Shown here in pieces: positions 17,471 through 25,325 of a DNA stretch of 32,445 nt. The stretch is from Alphaproteobacteria bacterium (GTDB taxonomy: Bacteria > Pseudomonadota > Alphaproteobacteria > Ferrovibrionales > Ferrovibrionaceae), in the NCBI GenBank assembly GCA_018336035.1, contig JAGXRD010000064.1:1-32445 (forward strand). Reading direction: 5' to 3'. Within the stretch, counting starts at the first letter, position 1, and every line of letters starts with the position of its first letter. The position numbers and the translations under genes are program-made. The notes beneath the pieces are model-generated. The model searched no databases. It was not told the DNA's origin and worked only from the letters and a program-made list of their open reading frames with translations.

Positions 17471-17908
17471 TCACTCCGACGGCTTGGCGTCCTGTTCCTG
17501 ACGGCGGCGGAAGCCCTGCAGGCCGGCTTCGTCCATTTCGTCCTGCTCGCGTTTTTCCTGCTTGGCGCGTTCGCGCTTTTCCCAGTTCTCAAGCACCAGT
17601 TCGTATTTCTTCTGCTCGCGGAAGGCGGCATTCACCTCTTCCTGCGCGGCGGCGATGCGGTCGATGATCTGGTCGCGCGCCACTTCTGTATTGGCATGGC
17701 GCTCGCGGTTCACGCGGCGATACGCCGTGAAGCCGAAACCGGCGGCGTAATTCTGCGTCGCCACCTTGCGCTCATGTTCCAGTTCGGCATCCAGCGCCGC
17801 CATCTGGCGTTCGATATTGGCGCGCATGATTTCCAGATCGACGACGATGCGGCGCCGCTCGTCGAGCCGCCATTTCCACAGTCGAATGAGTCCGCTGACG
17901 CCCTTCAT
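17471..17908 (-). CDS. fliJ: Flagellar export protein FliJ
   Basis: FliJ is a small coiled-coil protein that sits in the centre of the FliI hexamer and connects it to FlhA. The 145-residue product is almost entirely charged helix. The start (LIRLWKWRLDERRRIVVDLE) fits the FliJ pattern, and long coiled-coil stretches cover about 22-60 and 75-125. It follows fliI by 20 bases on the same strand, the standard fliI-fliJ arrangement. The identification rests on context plus architecture, since FliJ sequences are poorly conserved. Confidence 0.85.
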   Translation of the reverse strand: MKGVSGLIRLWKWRLDERRRIVVDLEIMRANIERQMAALDAELEHERKVATQNYAAGFGFTAYRRVNRERHANTEVARDQIIDRIAAAQEEVNAAFREQKKYELVLENWEKRERAKQEKREQDEMDEAGLQGFRRRQEQDAKPSE

Positions 17909-17928
17909 GGCCTAAGCCGCGATCCTGT

Positions 17929-19248
17929 TTACGCGCCCTGCTGCAGGAAGATTTCGGCCAGCCGCTCGTAACCCGAGGCCAGATCGGCGCGTTCGGCCTT
18001 CTGCTGCTTGAGGAAGGTTTCCAGCATCGGCTGGTAGCGGATCGCTTCATCGACCTTGGGATCGGAGCCGCTGCGATAGGCGCCCAGCCGGATCAGTTCG
18101 GCCATGTCGTCATAGGTCGCCATCAACTGGCGCGCGCGCGTCACCAGCAGGTTCTCGTCCTCGGTGTTGCAGCCCGGCATGGTGCGCGAGATCGAGCGCA
18201 GGATGTTGATGGCTGGGTAACGCCCGCGTTCGGCAATGCCGCGCTCCATCACGATATGGCCATCGAGAATACCGCGCGTCGCATCGGCAATCGGCTCGTT
18301 ATGATCGTCGCCGTCCACCAGCACGGTGAACAACCCGGTGATGCTGCCGTCTTCCGTGCCCGGACCCGCGCGTTCCAGGAGTCGCGGCAGTTCGGCAAAG
18401 GTGGTCGGCGGATAGCCCTTGGTGGTCGGCGGTTCGCCGCCCGACAGGCCGATCTCGCGCTGGGCCATGGCGAAACGCGTGACCGAGTCCATCAGGCAAA
18501 GCACCTGCTGGCCCTGGTCGCGGAAATACTCCGCCACCGCCAGGGTCATATAGGCGGCCTGGCGGCGCACCAGCGCGGGTTCGTCGGAGGTCGCCACCAC
18601 GATCACGGTGCGGGCCAGGCCGGCCTTGCCCAGATCGTCCTCGATGAATTCCTGCACCTCGCGGCCGCGTTCGCCGATCAGGCCCACCACGTTCACATCG
18701 GCCTCGGTATAGCGCGCCATCATCGACAGCAGCACGGATTTGCCGACGCCCGAACCGGCGAAGATGCCCATACGCTGGCCGCGGCAGCAGGAGATGAAGG
18801 TGTTGATCGAGCGCACACCCAGATCGATCTTGGGGCCCACTCTTTTACGCGAGTTGGCCGGCGGCGGGTTGGCGCGCAACGGATAGGGGCGGGTGCCGTT
18901 GACCAGCGGCGGGCCGCCATCCAGCGGACGGCCCAGCCCGTCGATCACGCGACCGCGCCAGCTGGCATCGGGATAGATCACCGGCTGATCCTCGCCGACC
19001 ACGGCGCGGCTGCCCAGGCCGATGCCTTCCAGCGAGCCATAGGGCATCAGCAGGGCGCGGTTCTGGCGGAAGCCGACCACTTCGCATTCCACCTGGCGGT
19101 GATCGCGGGTCTGCAGATGCACGCGCGAGCCGATGGAGAGGTGGCGCTCCACGCCGGCCACTTCGACCAGCAGGCCCTGGATCGAGGTGACGCGGCCGGT
19201 GAAGCTCACATCCTTGATCCGGTCCAGATCCATCAGCAGGCTATGCAT
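17929..19248 (-). CDS. fliI: Flagellar export ATPase FliI
   Basis: FliI is the hexameric ATPase that feeds substrates into the flagellar export gate. The 439-residue length is typical. It is related to the F1 beta subunit, with Walker A AGSGVGKS (164-171), GERGREV (about 192-198) and Walker [12 protein letters not shown] (250-260). The type III ATPase signature [12 protein letters not shown] lies at about 274-285. The start at 19248 has GAGG five bases upstream; a second Met at residue 6 is an alternative. It diverges from ctrA across a TTAA-rich region and heads a fliI-fliJ operon. Confidence 0.96.
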   Translation of the reverse strand: MHSLLMDLDRIKDVSFTGRVTSIQGLLVEVAGVERHLSIGSRVHLQTRDHRQVECEVVGFRQNRALLMPYGSLEGIGLGSRAVVGEDQPVIYPDASWRGRVIDGLGRPLDGGPPLVNGTRPYPLRANPPPANSRKRVGPKIDLGVRSINTFISCCRGQRMGIFAGSGVGKSVLLSMMARYTEADVNVVGLIGERGREVQEFIEDDLGKAGLARTVIVVATSDEPALVRRQAAYMTLAVAEYFRDQGQQVLCLMDSVTRFAMAQREIGLSGGEPPTTKGYPPTTFAELPRLLERAGPGTEDGSITGLFTVLVDGDDHNEPIADATRGILDGHIVMERGIAERGRYPAINILRSISRTMPGCNTEDENLLVTRARQLMATYDDMAELIRLGAYRSGSDPKVDEAIRYQPMLETFLKQQKAERADLASGYERLAEIFLQQGA

Positions 19249-19525
19249 GGCGCCTCAACAGGGTTAACGAAGAAAAGACCCTACAGGTCAAAGCCTTAAC
19301 CGCCCGTAAAGCGCCAGAAAAACCGCCTGGGGCCGGGCTGCGCTGAAGCTTGTTTTAGCATGAAACCCGGGCCGGCCTCAGGGTGTAAATAATGCGTTAA
19401 GAAATGCGTTAACTTCATTTATTAACAATGGTAAACTGCGTCGAATCGGGCGGAAAAACGCCAACTCCGATCCGGCCGTCTCGCGGCGCAGGTCGGAGAC
19501 CGACCATCAAGCCTGGGGGTGCACC
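19249..19525. promoter_or_regulatory. fliI-ctrA divergent control region with several TTAA boxes (candidate CtrA sites)
   Basis: This 277-base region must hold promoters for both ctrA and fliI-fliJ. TTAA with seven bases to TAAA (19296-19310) is one mismatch from the CtrA consensus TTAA-N7-TTAA and lies near fliI. On the ctrA side, AATGCGTTAA is directly repeated (19391-19400 and 19403-19412), and a third TTAAC follows at 19422-19426. The three TTAA boxes start 12 and 13 bases apart, close to but not at the 11-base spacing of a canonical site. CtrA autoregulation and CtrA control of fliI are known in Caulobacter; occupancy here is inferred. Confidence 0.6.
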
Positions 19526-20245
19526 ATGCGTGTACTGCTGATCGAAGACGACGCTTCCATGGCCAAGAGCATCGAACTGATGCTCAGCGCCGAAGGCTTT
19601 AACGTCTATCGCACCGAATACGGCGAAGAGGGTTTGGACCTCGGCAAGCTGTATGACTACGACATCATCGTGCTCGACCTGAACCTGCCCGACATGCACG
19701 GCTACGATGTGCTGAAGAAGCTGCGCGCGGCCAAGGTGAACACGCCGATCCTGATTCTCTCGGGCATGGGCGAAGCGGACAAGAAGGTGAAGGGTCTGGG
19801 CTTCGGCGCCGACGACTACATCACCAAGCCGTTCAACAAGGACGAGCTGATTGCCCGCATCAATGCCATCGTGCGCCGCGCCAAGGGCCATTCGCAGTCG
19901 GTGATCCAGACCGGCAAGCTGACGGTGAACCTGGACGCCAAGTCGGTCGAGGTGGAAGGCGGTCGCCTGCATCTGACCGGCAAGGAATATGCGATGCTGG
20001 AACTGCTGTCCTTGCGCAAGGGCACGACGCTGACCAAGGAGATGTTCCTGAACCATCTCTATGGCGGCATGGACGAGCCGGAACTGAAGATCATCGACGT
20101 CTTCATCTGCAAGCTGCGCAAGAAGATCGCCTCGGCCACCGAGGGCGACAACTATATCGAAACCGTCTGGGGTCGCGGCTACGTGCTGCGCGACCAGGTC
20201 GAACCAGTGGCAGCCGGTGCCAAGCGGGCGGCTGGCGGGCACTGA
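19526..20245 (+). CDS. ctrA: Cell-cycle response regulator CtrA
   Basis: CtrA is the OmpR-type master regulator of alphaproteobacterial cell cycle and motility genes, phosphorylated through ChpT. The 239-residue protein has a receiver domain (1-118) with acidic residues at 7-9, phospho-acceptor Asp51 in [13 protein letters not shown], and Lys102 in ITKPF. The winged-helix domain (about 125-230) contains [14 protein letters not shown] and the highly conserved GRGYVLRD. The C-terminus ends AGGH. Caulobacter CtrA ends in two alanines used as a ClpXP degron, and these are absent here. GGGGG lies upstream of the ATG. A strong terminator follows. Confidence 0.97.
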   Translation: MRVLLIEDDASMAKSIELMLSAEGFNVYRTEYGEEGLDLGKLYDYDIIVLDLNLPDMHGYDVLKKLRAAKVNTPILILSGMGEADKKVKGLGFGADDYITKPFNKDELIARINAIVRRAKGHSQSVIQTGKLTVNLDAKSVEVEGGRLHLTGKEYAMLELLSLRKGTTLTKEMFLNHLYGGMDEPELKIIDVFICKLRKKIASATEGDNYIETVWGRGYVLRDQVEPVAAGAKRAAGGH

Positions 20246-20263
20246 ACTTCGTGACATGACATG

Positions 20264-20294
20264 AAAAAGCCGGCCCTTTGAGGCCGGCTTTTTT
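20264..20294. terminator. Bidirectional intrinsic terminator between ctrA and the DUF4198 gene
   Basis: AAGCCGGCC and GGCCGGCTT form a strong GC-rich stem with a 6-base loop, flanked by an A-run on the left and six T on the right. It stands 18 bases after the ctrA stop codon. Because of the A-run it would also end transcripts of the convergent minus-strand gene that stops at 20314. Confidence 0.92.
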
Positions 20295-20313
20295 GTTGCC
20301 CGGATGAAGGCGA

Positions 20314-21033
20314 TTACGGCTTCACCCGGAAGGTCATCGAGGCATTGTAGAAGGTGCCTTCCACCTCGTTGCCGGCATCCTTGGCGAAGTGGCTGACTTC
20401 CACGCCGGCGAAGGCACGCTTCGGCACCGTCACCGTCACCTTGCCATCCTTGTCGGTTTTCACCTTGTCCGCCTTCACGTCATGACCGACGAAAATATCC
20501 GACACCAGGCTGGCCTCGGCCAGCGGCTGGCCTTTCAGCAGCACCAGCAGCGTCAGCTTGTCGCCAGCTTTCAGCGTGGCGGGATCGGCCTGCGGCACGA
20601 TCTCCAGGTCAAAGCCGACCGGCTTGGCAAAAGCCGACATGGGCGCCAGATAGGTCTTCGGCATCTTGAAGGACGGGCCGGCGATGGTCGGATTGGCCAC
20701 TGTGCCCTTCGGGCCGTTGCTCCATTTGTTGTCGCTGCCCTTGGCCCAGTATTTGTTATCGAACACCGCCGCCACCAGTGCAGCATTGGCCGCCGGCTTC
20801 ACAGCGGCAGACTTTTCGAAACGCTCGACTTCGGCCGCAATGGCCCTGCCGTCCTTGTCGAAGGCATGGGCCTTGGTGATGCGGGTGGGATCGTAAGGAT
20901 CTGACGGTTCGCCGGCATCGCCATTCTCGATCATCAGCTTGCCGTCCTTGTTCGGCTCGATCCAGACCGAATGGGCGGCAGCCGGACCGGCCAGCAACAG
21001 CAGGGCAAGTGCATAAGCAAACGTGTGTTTCAT
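20314..21033 (-). CDS. DUF4198-family periplasmic protein
   Basis: A 239-residue exported protein. Residues 1-21 are a clear Sec signal peptide (LALLLLAGPAAA then HSVWIEP), giving a mature protein that begins with His. The rest is beta-rich, with a carboxypeptidase-like or Ig-like segment near the C-terminus (KVTVTVPKRAFAGVEVSHFAKD). DUF4198 proteins are often encoded with metal uptake genes and have been linked to nickel/cobalt uptake, but their biochemical role is not settled. The start at 21033 has AAGGA eight bases upstream; an earlier Met at 21060 would spoil the signal peptide. It lies 33 bases after the TonB receptor gene, so the two are probably one transcript. Confidence 0.85.
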   Translation of the reverse strand: MKHTFAYALALLLLAGPAAAHSVWIEPNKDGKLMIENGDAGEPSDPYDPTRITKAHAFDKDGRAIAAEVERFEKSAAVKPAANAALVAAVFDNKYWAKGSDNKWSNGPKGTVANPTIAGPSFKMPKTYLAPMSAFAKPVGFDLEIVPQADPATLKAGDKLTLLVLLKGQPLAEASLVSDIFVGHDVKADKVKTDKDGKVTVTVPKRAFAGVEVSHFAKDAGNEVEGTFYNASMTFRVKP

Positions 21034-21066
21034 GATCGTCTTCCTTTGGTTGAGAGGCATCTGGTT

Positions 21067-23184
21067 TCAGAAAGTGACGCTGAGCGTGGCGGTCGCACTC
21101 AGCGGCTGCCCGGGCACGACGCGCAAAGCGCCGAAGCCGCGTTCGTAATATTCCTTGTCGAACAGGTTGTAGATGTTGAGCGACAGCTTCGCGCTGTCAG
21201 TCAGCTTGTAGAAGCCGAGCAGGTCGACCTTGTAATAGGATGGCATCAGGATGCCGTCGTTGGTGGCACTGACGGCGCGGTCGCTGACCGCATTGATGCC
21301 GCCGCCGAAGCCCAGTCTCTTCAGCATCCCGCTTTGGAATTCATACACGGTCCACAGGCCGAAGCTGTGCATTGGGATATTCTGCAGCCGCGCACCGATG
21401 GGCAGCGTGGTGTCTTCGGTCACTTCCGCATCGGTATAGGCATAGCCGCCGATCACGCGCCATTCCGGCGTGATCGCGCCGGAGATGTTGAGATCGAAGC
21501 CCTGGCTGCGCACCTCGCCGGCCTGGATCTGTTGCGTATTGTCGGCCGGATTGGTGGCCAGCACATTCTGCTTGGTGATGTGGAACAGCGCAGCCGTCAC
21601 ATTCACCCGTTTGTCGAACAGTTCCGCCTTCACGCCAGTCTCGTAGCCCAAGCCGATTTCCGGCTTGAAGGGTTTGCCATCGGCCGTCGTACTGAAGCCG
21701 GTGTGGGAATCCATCACCGGACGGAAAGAGCGTGCCGCGCTGCCGTAAAGCGCGACCTCGGGCGTGAGCTTGTAGGTCAGGCCGGCACGCGGGCTGAAGC
21801 CGCGGCGCGATTGCGGTGCCGAACGGTTGGTGGCGCGATCCTCGAATTCCTGCTCCAGCCAGTCGGCGCGCGCGCCGAGCAGCAGCTGCCAGCTTTCGCT
21901 CAGTTCGATCTGGTCCTGCAGATAGACGGCATAGGTATCCGAAACATCCCGCAGATCGGAGAAGATGCTGGGTGTCACATTACTCTGGCCGTAGACCGGA
22001 TTGTAGATGTTGATGCTGCCGGCCGTGGACCGGTAGAAATGCTCGCTGGCATGGGCCCGTTCATACTCGAAGCCGGCCAGCAGCGTGTGTTTGACGCTGC
22101 CGGACTCCAGATGGCCCAGCGCCTCCAGCTGCGCCGTATGGCTGTTCCAGTTGAAATCGCGCAGCGCACGTCGCCGGGTCAGCACGCCGGTCGCGGCATT
22201 CAAGGTGTTGGCTTCGGTGGCGAAGCCATACATCGAACCGGTTTTCGACAGCAGACCGGCGCGCAGGGTCCAGTCGTCGCCAATATCGTGTTCCAGCCGG
22301 CCGGACATCGAATAGTTGTCGTTCTTGATGCGGCCGTCGTTGGGCTCGCCGAAGAATCGCGTGATCGGCACGGCGCCAAACTGGCCGTTCACCGTCACCA
22401 CGCCACGGTCGAACACGCGCTCGTCTTCCAGCGCCTCGGCTTCCAGCACCAGCCGTGTGCGGTCGTTGGCCTGCCAGCTCACCACTGGCGCGAAGAAGCG
22501 GCGTTCGGAATCGACGTGATCGCGGAAACTGTCGCGGCTTTCGAGCGCCAGGTTGAAGCGGGCGAGCAGGCTCTTGTCCTCGTTCAGCACAACATTGCTG
22601 TCCAGCGTGCCGCGATAGAGATCGTAGCTGCCGGTCATGCCCTGCAGGGTGGTGCGGTTTTCGTCGAAGGGCTTCTTGGTCACGACATTGACGAAGCCGC
22701 CGGGATCGCCACGGCCATACATCGACGCTGCAGGCCCGAGCAGCACATCGACCTGTTCGGTATTGGCGGCATCGGCGGTGCCATCGTAGCGGCGATTGGC
22801 GGGGAAGCCGTTCTTGGCCGAATTCACCGTCTTCAGGCCGCGCAGATTCATCTCATAGAGATTGAGGCCGCCGAAATTATTGCCCTTGGCCACGCCGGCG
22901 ACATAGTCGAGCGCGGTCTCCACCGTGGTCGCGCCGGTATCTTCCAGCACCTGTTTCGAGACCGGGATGGCGGTCTGCGGCACATCGATCAGCGGCGTAT
23001 CGGTCTTGGTGGCGCTGCTGCTGCGCGTCACCTGGTAAGACTCGCCGCTCGCCTCCCTGGGCGCGGCGCCCTGCACGGACAGGGTCGGCAGCAGCGTCGG
23101 GCTGCCGTCCTGGGCCCCAGCTGAGCCGGCCAAAAGGGACAGCAAAGCGGGCAGGGCTTTCAGCCCCGGTTTCGCAGTAAACAT
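21067..23184 (-). CDS. TonB-dependent outer-membrane receptor (siderophore-receptor type)
   Basis: A 705-residue outer-membrane transporter powered by TonB. Residues 1-24 form a signal peptide (LLAGSAGA-Q). A possible TonB box (TLSVQG) follows, then a plug domain (about 55-165) with IDVPQTAIPVS and VDVLLGPAASMYGRGDPGGFVNVVTKKP. The beta-barrel ends in a C-terminal Phe (TATLSVTF), as expected for Bam-assembled barrels. It resembles ferric-siderophore receptors by sequence. However, its leader holds a cobalamin riboswitch and a Zur-like palindrome, which point to cobalamin/cobalt or zinc. Its cargo is therefore uncertain. The DUF4198 gene follows. Confidence 0.93.
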   Translation of the reverse strand: MFTAKPGLKALPALLSLLAGSAGAQDGSPTLLPTLSVQGAAPREASGESYQVTRSSSATKTDTPLIDVPQTAIPVSKQVLEDTGATTVETALDYVAGVAKGNNFGGLNLYEMNLRGLKTVNSAKNGFPANRRYDGTADAANTEQVDVLLGPAASMYGRGDPGGFVNVVTKKPFDENRTTLQGMTGSYDLYRGTLDSNVVLNEDKSLLARFNLALESRDSFRDHVDSERRFFAPVVSWQANDRTRLVLEAEALEDERVFDRGVVTVNGQFGAVPITRFFGEPNDGRIKNDNYSMSGRLEHDIGDDWTLRAGLLSKTGSMYGFATEANTLNAATGVLTRRRALRDFNWNSHTAQLEALGHLESGSVKHTLLAGFEYERAHASEHFYRSTAGSINIYNPVYGQSNVTPSIFSDLRDVSDTYAVYLQDQIELSESWQLLLGARADWLEQEFEDRATNRSAPQSRRGFSPRAGLTYKLTPEVALYGSAARSFRPVMDSHTGFSTTADGKPFKPEIGLGYETGVKAELFDKRVNVTAALFHITKQNVLATNPADNTQQIQAGEVRSQGFDLNISGAITPEWRVIGGYAYTDAEVTEDTTLPIGARLQNIPMHSFGLWTVYEFQSGMLKRLGFGGGINAVSDRAVSATNDGILMPSYYKVDLLGFYKLTDSAKLSLNIYNLFDKEYYERGFGALRVVPGQPLSATATLSVTF

Positions 23185-23219
23185 AGGTTTTCCCCCAAAA
23201 ATCCGGATCGTATTGATAT

Positions 23220-23240
23220 GTTATAACGTTATATTATAAC
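23220..23240. promoter_or_regulatory. Zur-like operator before the TonB receptor
   Basis: GTTATATTATAAC at 23228-23240 is a perfect 13-bp palindrome around a central T. It matches the GTTATA-W-TATAAC core of proteobacterial Zur boxes. It is abutted by a second palindrome, GTTATAAC, at 23220-23227. The pair lies 36-56 bases upstream of the receptor start codon, in a sharply AT-rich patch. Zur represses such genes when zinc is sufficient. Fur and Irr sites look different. Binding here is inferred from the motif only. Confidence 0.7.
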
Positions 23241-23404
23241 AATTCGCAAGATGCGGGGATTTTGGGCGGAGACGGAAAAAAGCGGAAAGACATCAGACGG
23301 CCTCGATGTGGCACGTCACTCGCGAACAAGCTGCCGCTGCCCATCCAGGGCAACACAACATTGAATCGAGACACCCCGCCCGATCTGCACGCGCGTGACC
23401 ACGT

Positions 23405-23585
23405 TTGACGGCAGGTCTCCTGGCTCGCGGGTCGCTGTGTTCGTCGCCTTCCCAATGCATGGGGCATCAGTGGCTCGATGACGAAAACTCGCCGCTTACA
23501 GTTGCGGGGGCAGCGCCGGCATAGGATGAAAACGCATCATCCGCACCGGCTTCCCTGTTCGGCCCTTGCGGGCACCGTCAGGCTG
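23405..23585 (-). ncRNA. Cobalamin riboswitch
   Basis: Read on the minus strand, the element shows the cobalamin riboswitch consensus in order: CGGTGCCCGCAAGG and AACAGGGAAGCCGGTGC near the 5' end (about 23578-23540), the B12-box region CCCCGCAACTGTAAG (about 23510-23496), GAGCCACTGATG (about 23477-23466), TGGGAAGGCGACGA (about 23457-23443), and the 3' CCGCGAGCCAGGAGACCTGC (23430-23411). These RNAs bind adenosylcobalamin and usually shut off B12 or cobalt genes. It lies between the chpT stop and the TonB receptor, about 220 bases before the receptor start, so the receptor and DUF4198 genes are the only downstream candidates. No strong terminator is obvious after it; a weak hairpin near 23300 precedes a T-rich stretch. 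Confidence 0.93.
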
Positions 23586-23616
23586 CGATGCTAGGCAGAT
23601 CGCGATGTCGCGTCAA

Positions 23617-24228
23617 TCACGCGGCAAAGCGCAGGATCAGCGAGGTTTCGGCAGGTTCGGCCAGCAGGCGATGGCCGGCGATTGCAGCAAGGTCGCGGGC
23701 ATAGCGCGCAATCGCGGCGACAGGCTCGTCCGGCACGGCGCCATCGCCCAAAGCCTGTTCTGCATCGTCGGGCCAGCGCAACGTCGTGCCTTCGGCGCGG
23801 ATCAGCCAGCTGCTGCCATCCTTGCTCAGGCTGAGGCTGCCGCCGCGCGGCAATGCCTGTGCCGCCAGTGAAAGCCCGAGCAGCAATGCCTTGCCAAGCG
23901 GCTTGGGCAGCGGCTCGGTGACAGCCGGCAGCAGCAGGCTCAGCTTGCCGCCGGCGAAATACGCCTTGGCCACGCGGCTGAACTCGGTATAGGCCATCGG
24001 CTCATCCATGCTGCCCGAGGCGCCCAGCGCCAGGCGGAAGAAGCTCAGGCGCCGTGCCGCATCGCTGGCCGACTGCGCGATCAGGCCGATGGCTTCTTCG
24101 CGCATCGCCGCATCGGTTTCCTCGGCCAGCAACTCCACACCATTATTCACCGCGCCGATGCTGCCGGCCAGGTCATGGCACAGCCGCGAGCAGATCAGGG
24201 CGATGAGATCGGGGTTTTCGCTGGCCAT
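23617..24228 (-). CDS. chpT: Histidine phosphotransferase ChpT
   Basis: ChpT is the phosphotransferase that carries phosphate from the CckA hybrid kinase to CtrA (and CpdR). The 203-residue protein has the phospho-accepting His18 in the conserved SRLCHDLAGSIGAVNNGVELL. A two-helix dimerisation domain (about 5-75) is followed by a degenerate kinase-like ATPase fold without ATP-binding motifs (about 80-203). ChpT is highly characteristic of alphaproteobacteria. It is encoded about 3.4 kb from ctrA, separated by the TonB receptor/DUF4198 unit, and diverges from the DUF3553-cysQ pair. CckA is not in the window. Confidence 0.93.
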   Translation of the reverse strand: MASENPDLIALICSRLCHDLAGSIGAVNNGVELLAEETDAAMREEAIGLIAQSASDAARRLSFFRLALGASGSMDEPMAYTEFSRVAKAYFAGGKLSLLLPAVTEPLPKPLGKALLLGLSLAAQALPRGGSLSLSKDGSSWLIRAEGTTLRWPDDAEQALGDGAVPDEPVAAIARYARDLAAIAGHRLLAEPAETSLILRFAA

Positions 24229-24294
24229 GCAGGATGCTCTCTTCGGTAAATCGGCGCGCCTGCGGGTGGCAGTCGGGCCATGCCCTGTCTAGAA

Positions 24295-24309
24295 TGTCTG
24301 CAGCAGACA
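24295..24309. promoter_or_regulatory. 15-bp perfect palindrome between chpT and the DUF3553 gene
   Basis: TGTCTGC and GCAGACA flank a single central A. The element sits in the divergent region, 36 bases before the DUF3553 start and 67 bases before the chpT start. A TAGAAT that could serve as a -10 box ends at its left edge (24290-24295), though no good -35 box is seen. An overlapping alternative pairing (CCTGTCT 24284-24290 with AGACAGG 24305-24311) also exists. It could be an operator or a leader hairpin. Confidence 0.4.
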
Positions 24310-24344
24310 GGCAACCGCAAGCCAAGGCAGATCAGGCAAGACGC

Positions 24345-24524
24345 ATGCTGGCACCGTTCGTTCCGGGCGACTGGGTGGAAAACCCGCTCCAGCCCGATTG
24401 GGGTCCGGGGCAGGTGCAGTCTTCCATCGGCCCGCGCGTCACCGTCAATTTCCTCCATGCTGGCAAGCAGCTGATCAACACCGACCAGGTGGTGCTGCGT
24501 CCGGTCAAGCCACCCGAAGACTGA
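24345..24524 (+). CDS. DUF3553 family protein
   Basis: A 59-residue protein matching the DUF3553 family, with the typical FVPGDWVENP, DWGPGQVQS and RVTVNFLHAGKQLI blocks covering nearly its whole length. The fold is probably a small SH3-like beta barrel, similar to the CarD/UvrD-tail modules that contact nucleic-acid enzymes; its role as a stand-alone protein is not known. The ATG at 24345 gives the usual family length, whereas an earlier ATG at 24234 would add a non-conserved 37-residue leader. The ribosome site is weak. It ends six bases before cysQ, so the two genes are likely co-transcribed. Confidence 0.82.
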   Translation: MLAPFVPGDWVENPLQPDWGPGQVQSSIGPRVTVNFLHAGKQLINTDQVVLRPVKPPED

Positions 24525-24530
24525 AGTATT

Positions 24531-25322
24531 ATGACGCAGACTTATCCTGCACTTGCGCAAGCCCTGCTGCCGCTCGCTCATGAAGCCGGCGCGGCAATCA
24601 TGGCGATCTATGCCACGGCTTTCACCTCGCGCGCCAAGGATGATCGCAGCCCGGTCACCGACGCGGACGATACCGCCGAAACCATCATCCTGGCCGGCCT
24701 GCGCAAACTGACGCCGGAGATTCCGGTGGTGGCCGAAGAACTGGCGGCGCGCGGCGAGGCGCCCAGCGTCGGCGACAAACCCTTCTGGCTGGTCGATCCG
24801 CTCGACGGCACGCGCGAATTCATCGAACGCAACGGCGAATTCACGGTGAACATCGCGCTGATCGAAAACGGCCGTCCGGTACTGGGCATCGTGCTGGCGC
24901 CGGCGCTGGACGTGGCCTGGCTTGGCGCGCCCGACGGTGCGCGCCGTTTCGACAGGCTGCATCCCGAAGGCCGTCCGATCCGTGCGCGCGCGGTGCCGAA
25001 AGTCGCGCCGCTGGTGCTGGTCAGCCGCAATCATCGCGAACCGTCGGTCGATGTCTGGCTCAAGCAGCAGATGGCACCGGAAACGAAAACCGTCGGCTCG
25101 TCGCTGAAATTCTGCCAGATCGCGGAAGGGTCCGCTGATTTCTATCCGCGTTTCGCTGCGATCTCGGAATGGGATACGGCGGCGGGGCAGGCGGTGCTGG
25201 AAGCCGCCGGCGGCAAGGTGCTGGTCTGGGATGGACCGGCCGACAAGCCGAATATCGGCGCCGCGCTGCATTACGGCAAGCCCGACTTCCGCAACCTGCC
25301 GTTCCTGGCGCGTGGCGCCTGA
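24531..25322 (+). CDS. cysQ: 3'(2'),5'-bisphosphate nucleotidase CysQ
   Basis: CysQ hydrolyses 3'-phosphoadenosine-5'-phosphate, a by-product of sulfate assimilation, to AMP. The 263-residue protein is an inositol-monophosphatase-superfamily member with the Mg-binding residues in place: Glu69/Glu70 in VVAEE, DPLDGT (89-94) and EWDTAAGQAVLEAAGG (213-228, Asp215). Motif spacing and length are normal for CysQ. It follows DUF3553 by six bases. No other sulfur-assimilation gene is nearby. Confidence 0.93.
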   Translation: MTQTYPALAQALLPLAHEAGAAIMAIYATAFTSRAKDDRSPVTDADDTAETIILAGLRKLTPEIPVVAEELAARGEAPSVGDKPFWLVDPLDGTREFIERNGEFTVNIALIENGRPVLGIVLAPALDVAWLGAPDGARRFDRLHPEGRPIRARAVPKVAPLVLVSRNHREPSVDVWLKQQMAPETKTVGSSLKFCQIAEGSADFYPRFAAISEWDTAAGQAVLEAAGGKVLVWDGPADKPNIGAALHYGKPDFRNLPFLARGA

Positions 25323-25325
25323 CGG

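Noticed and set aside
20971-23124. A 717-codon open frame on the plus strand opposite the TonB receptor
   Set aside because: It is the shadow of the receptor gene. Its translation has no domain, and it would start inside the DUF4198 gene on the other strand.
23234-23467. A 77-codon minus-strand frame overlapping the 3' end of the riboswitch
   Set aside because: It overlaps the conserved riboswitch core, has no good ribosome site, and its translation looks random (Arg/Ser/Pro-rich).
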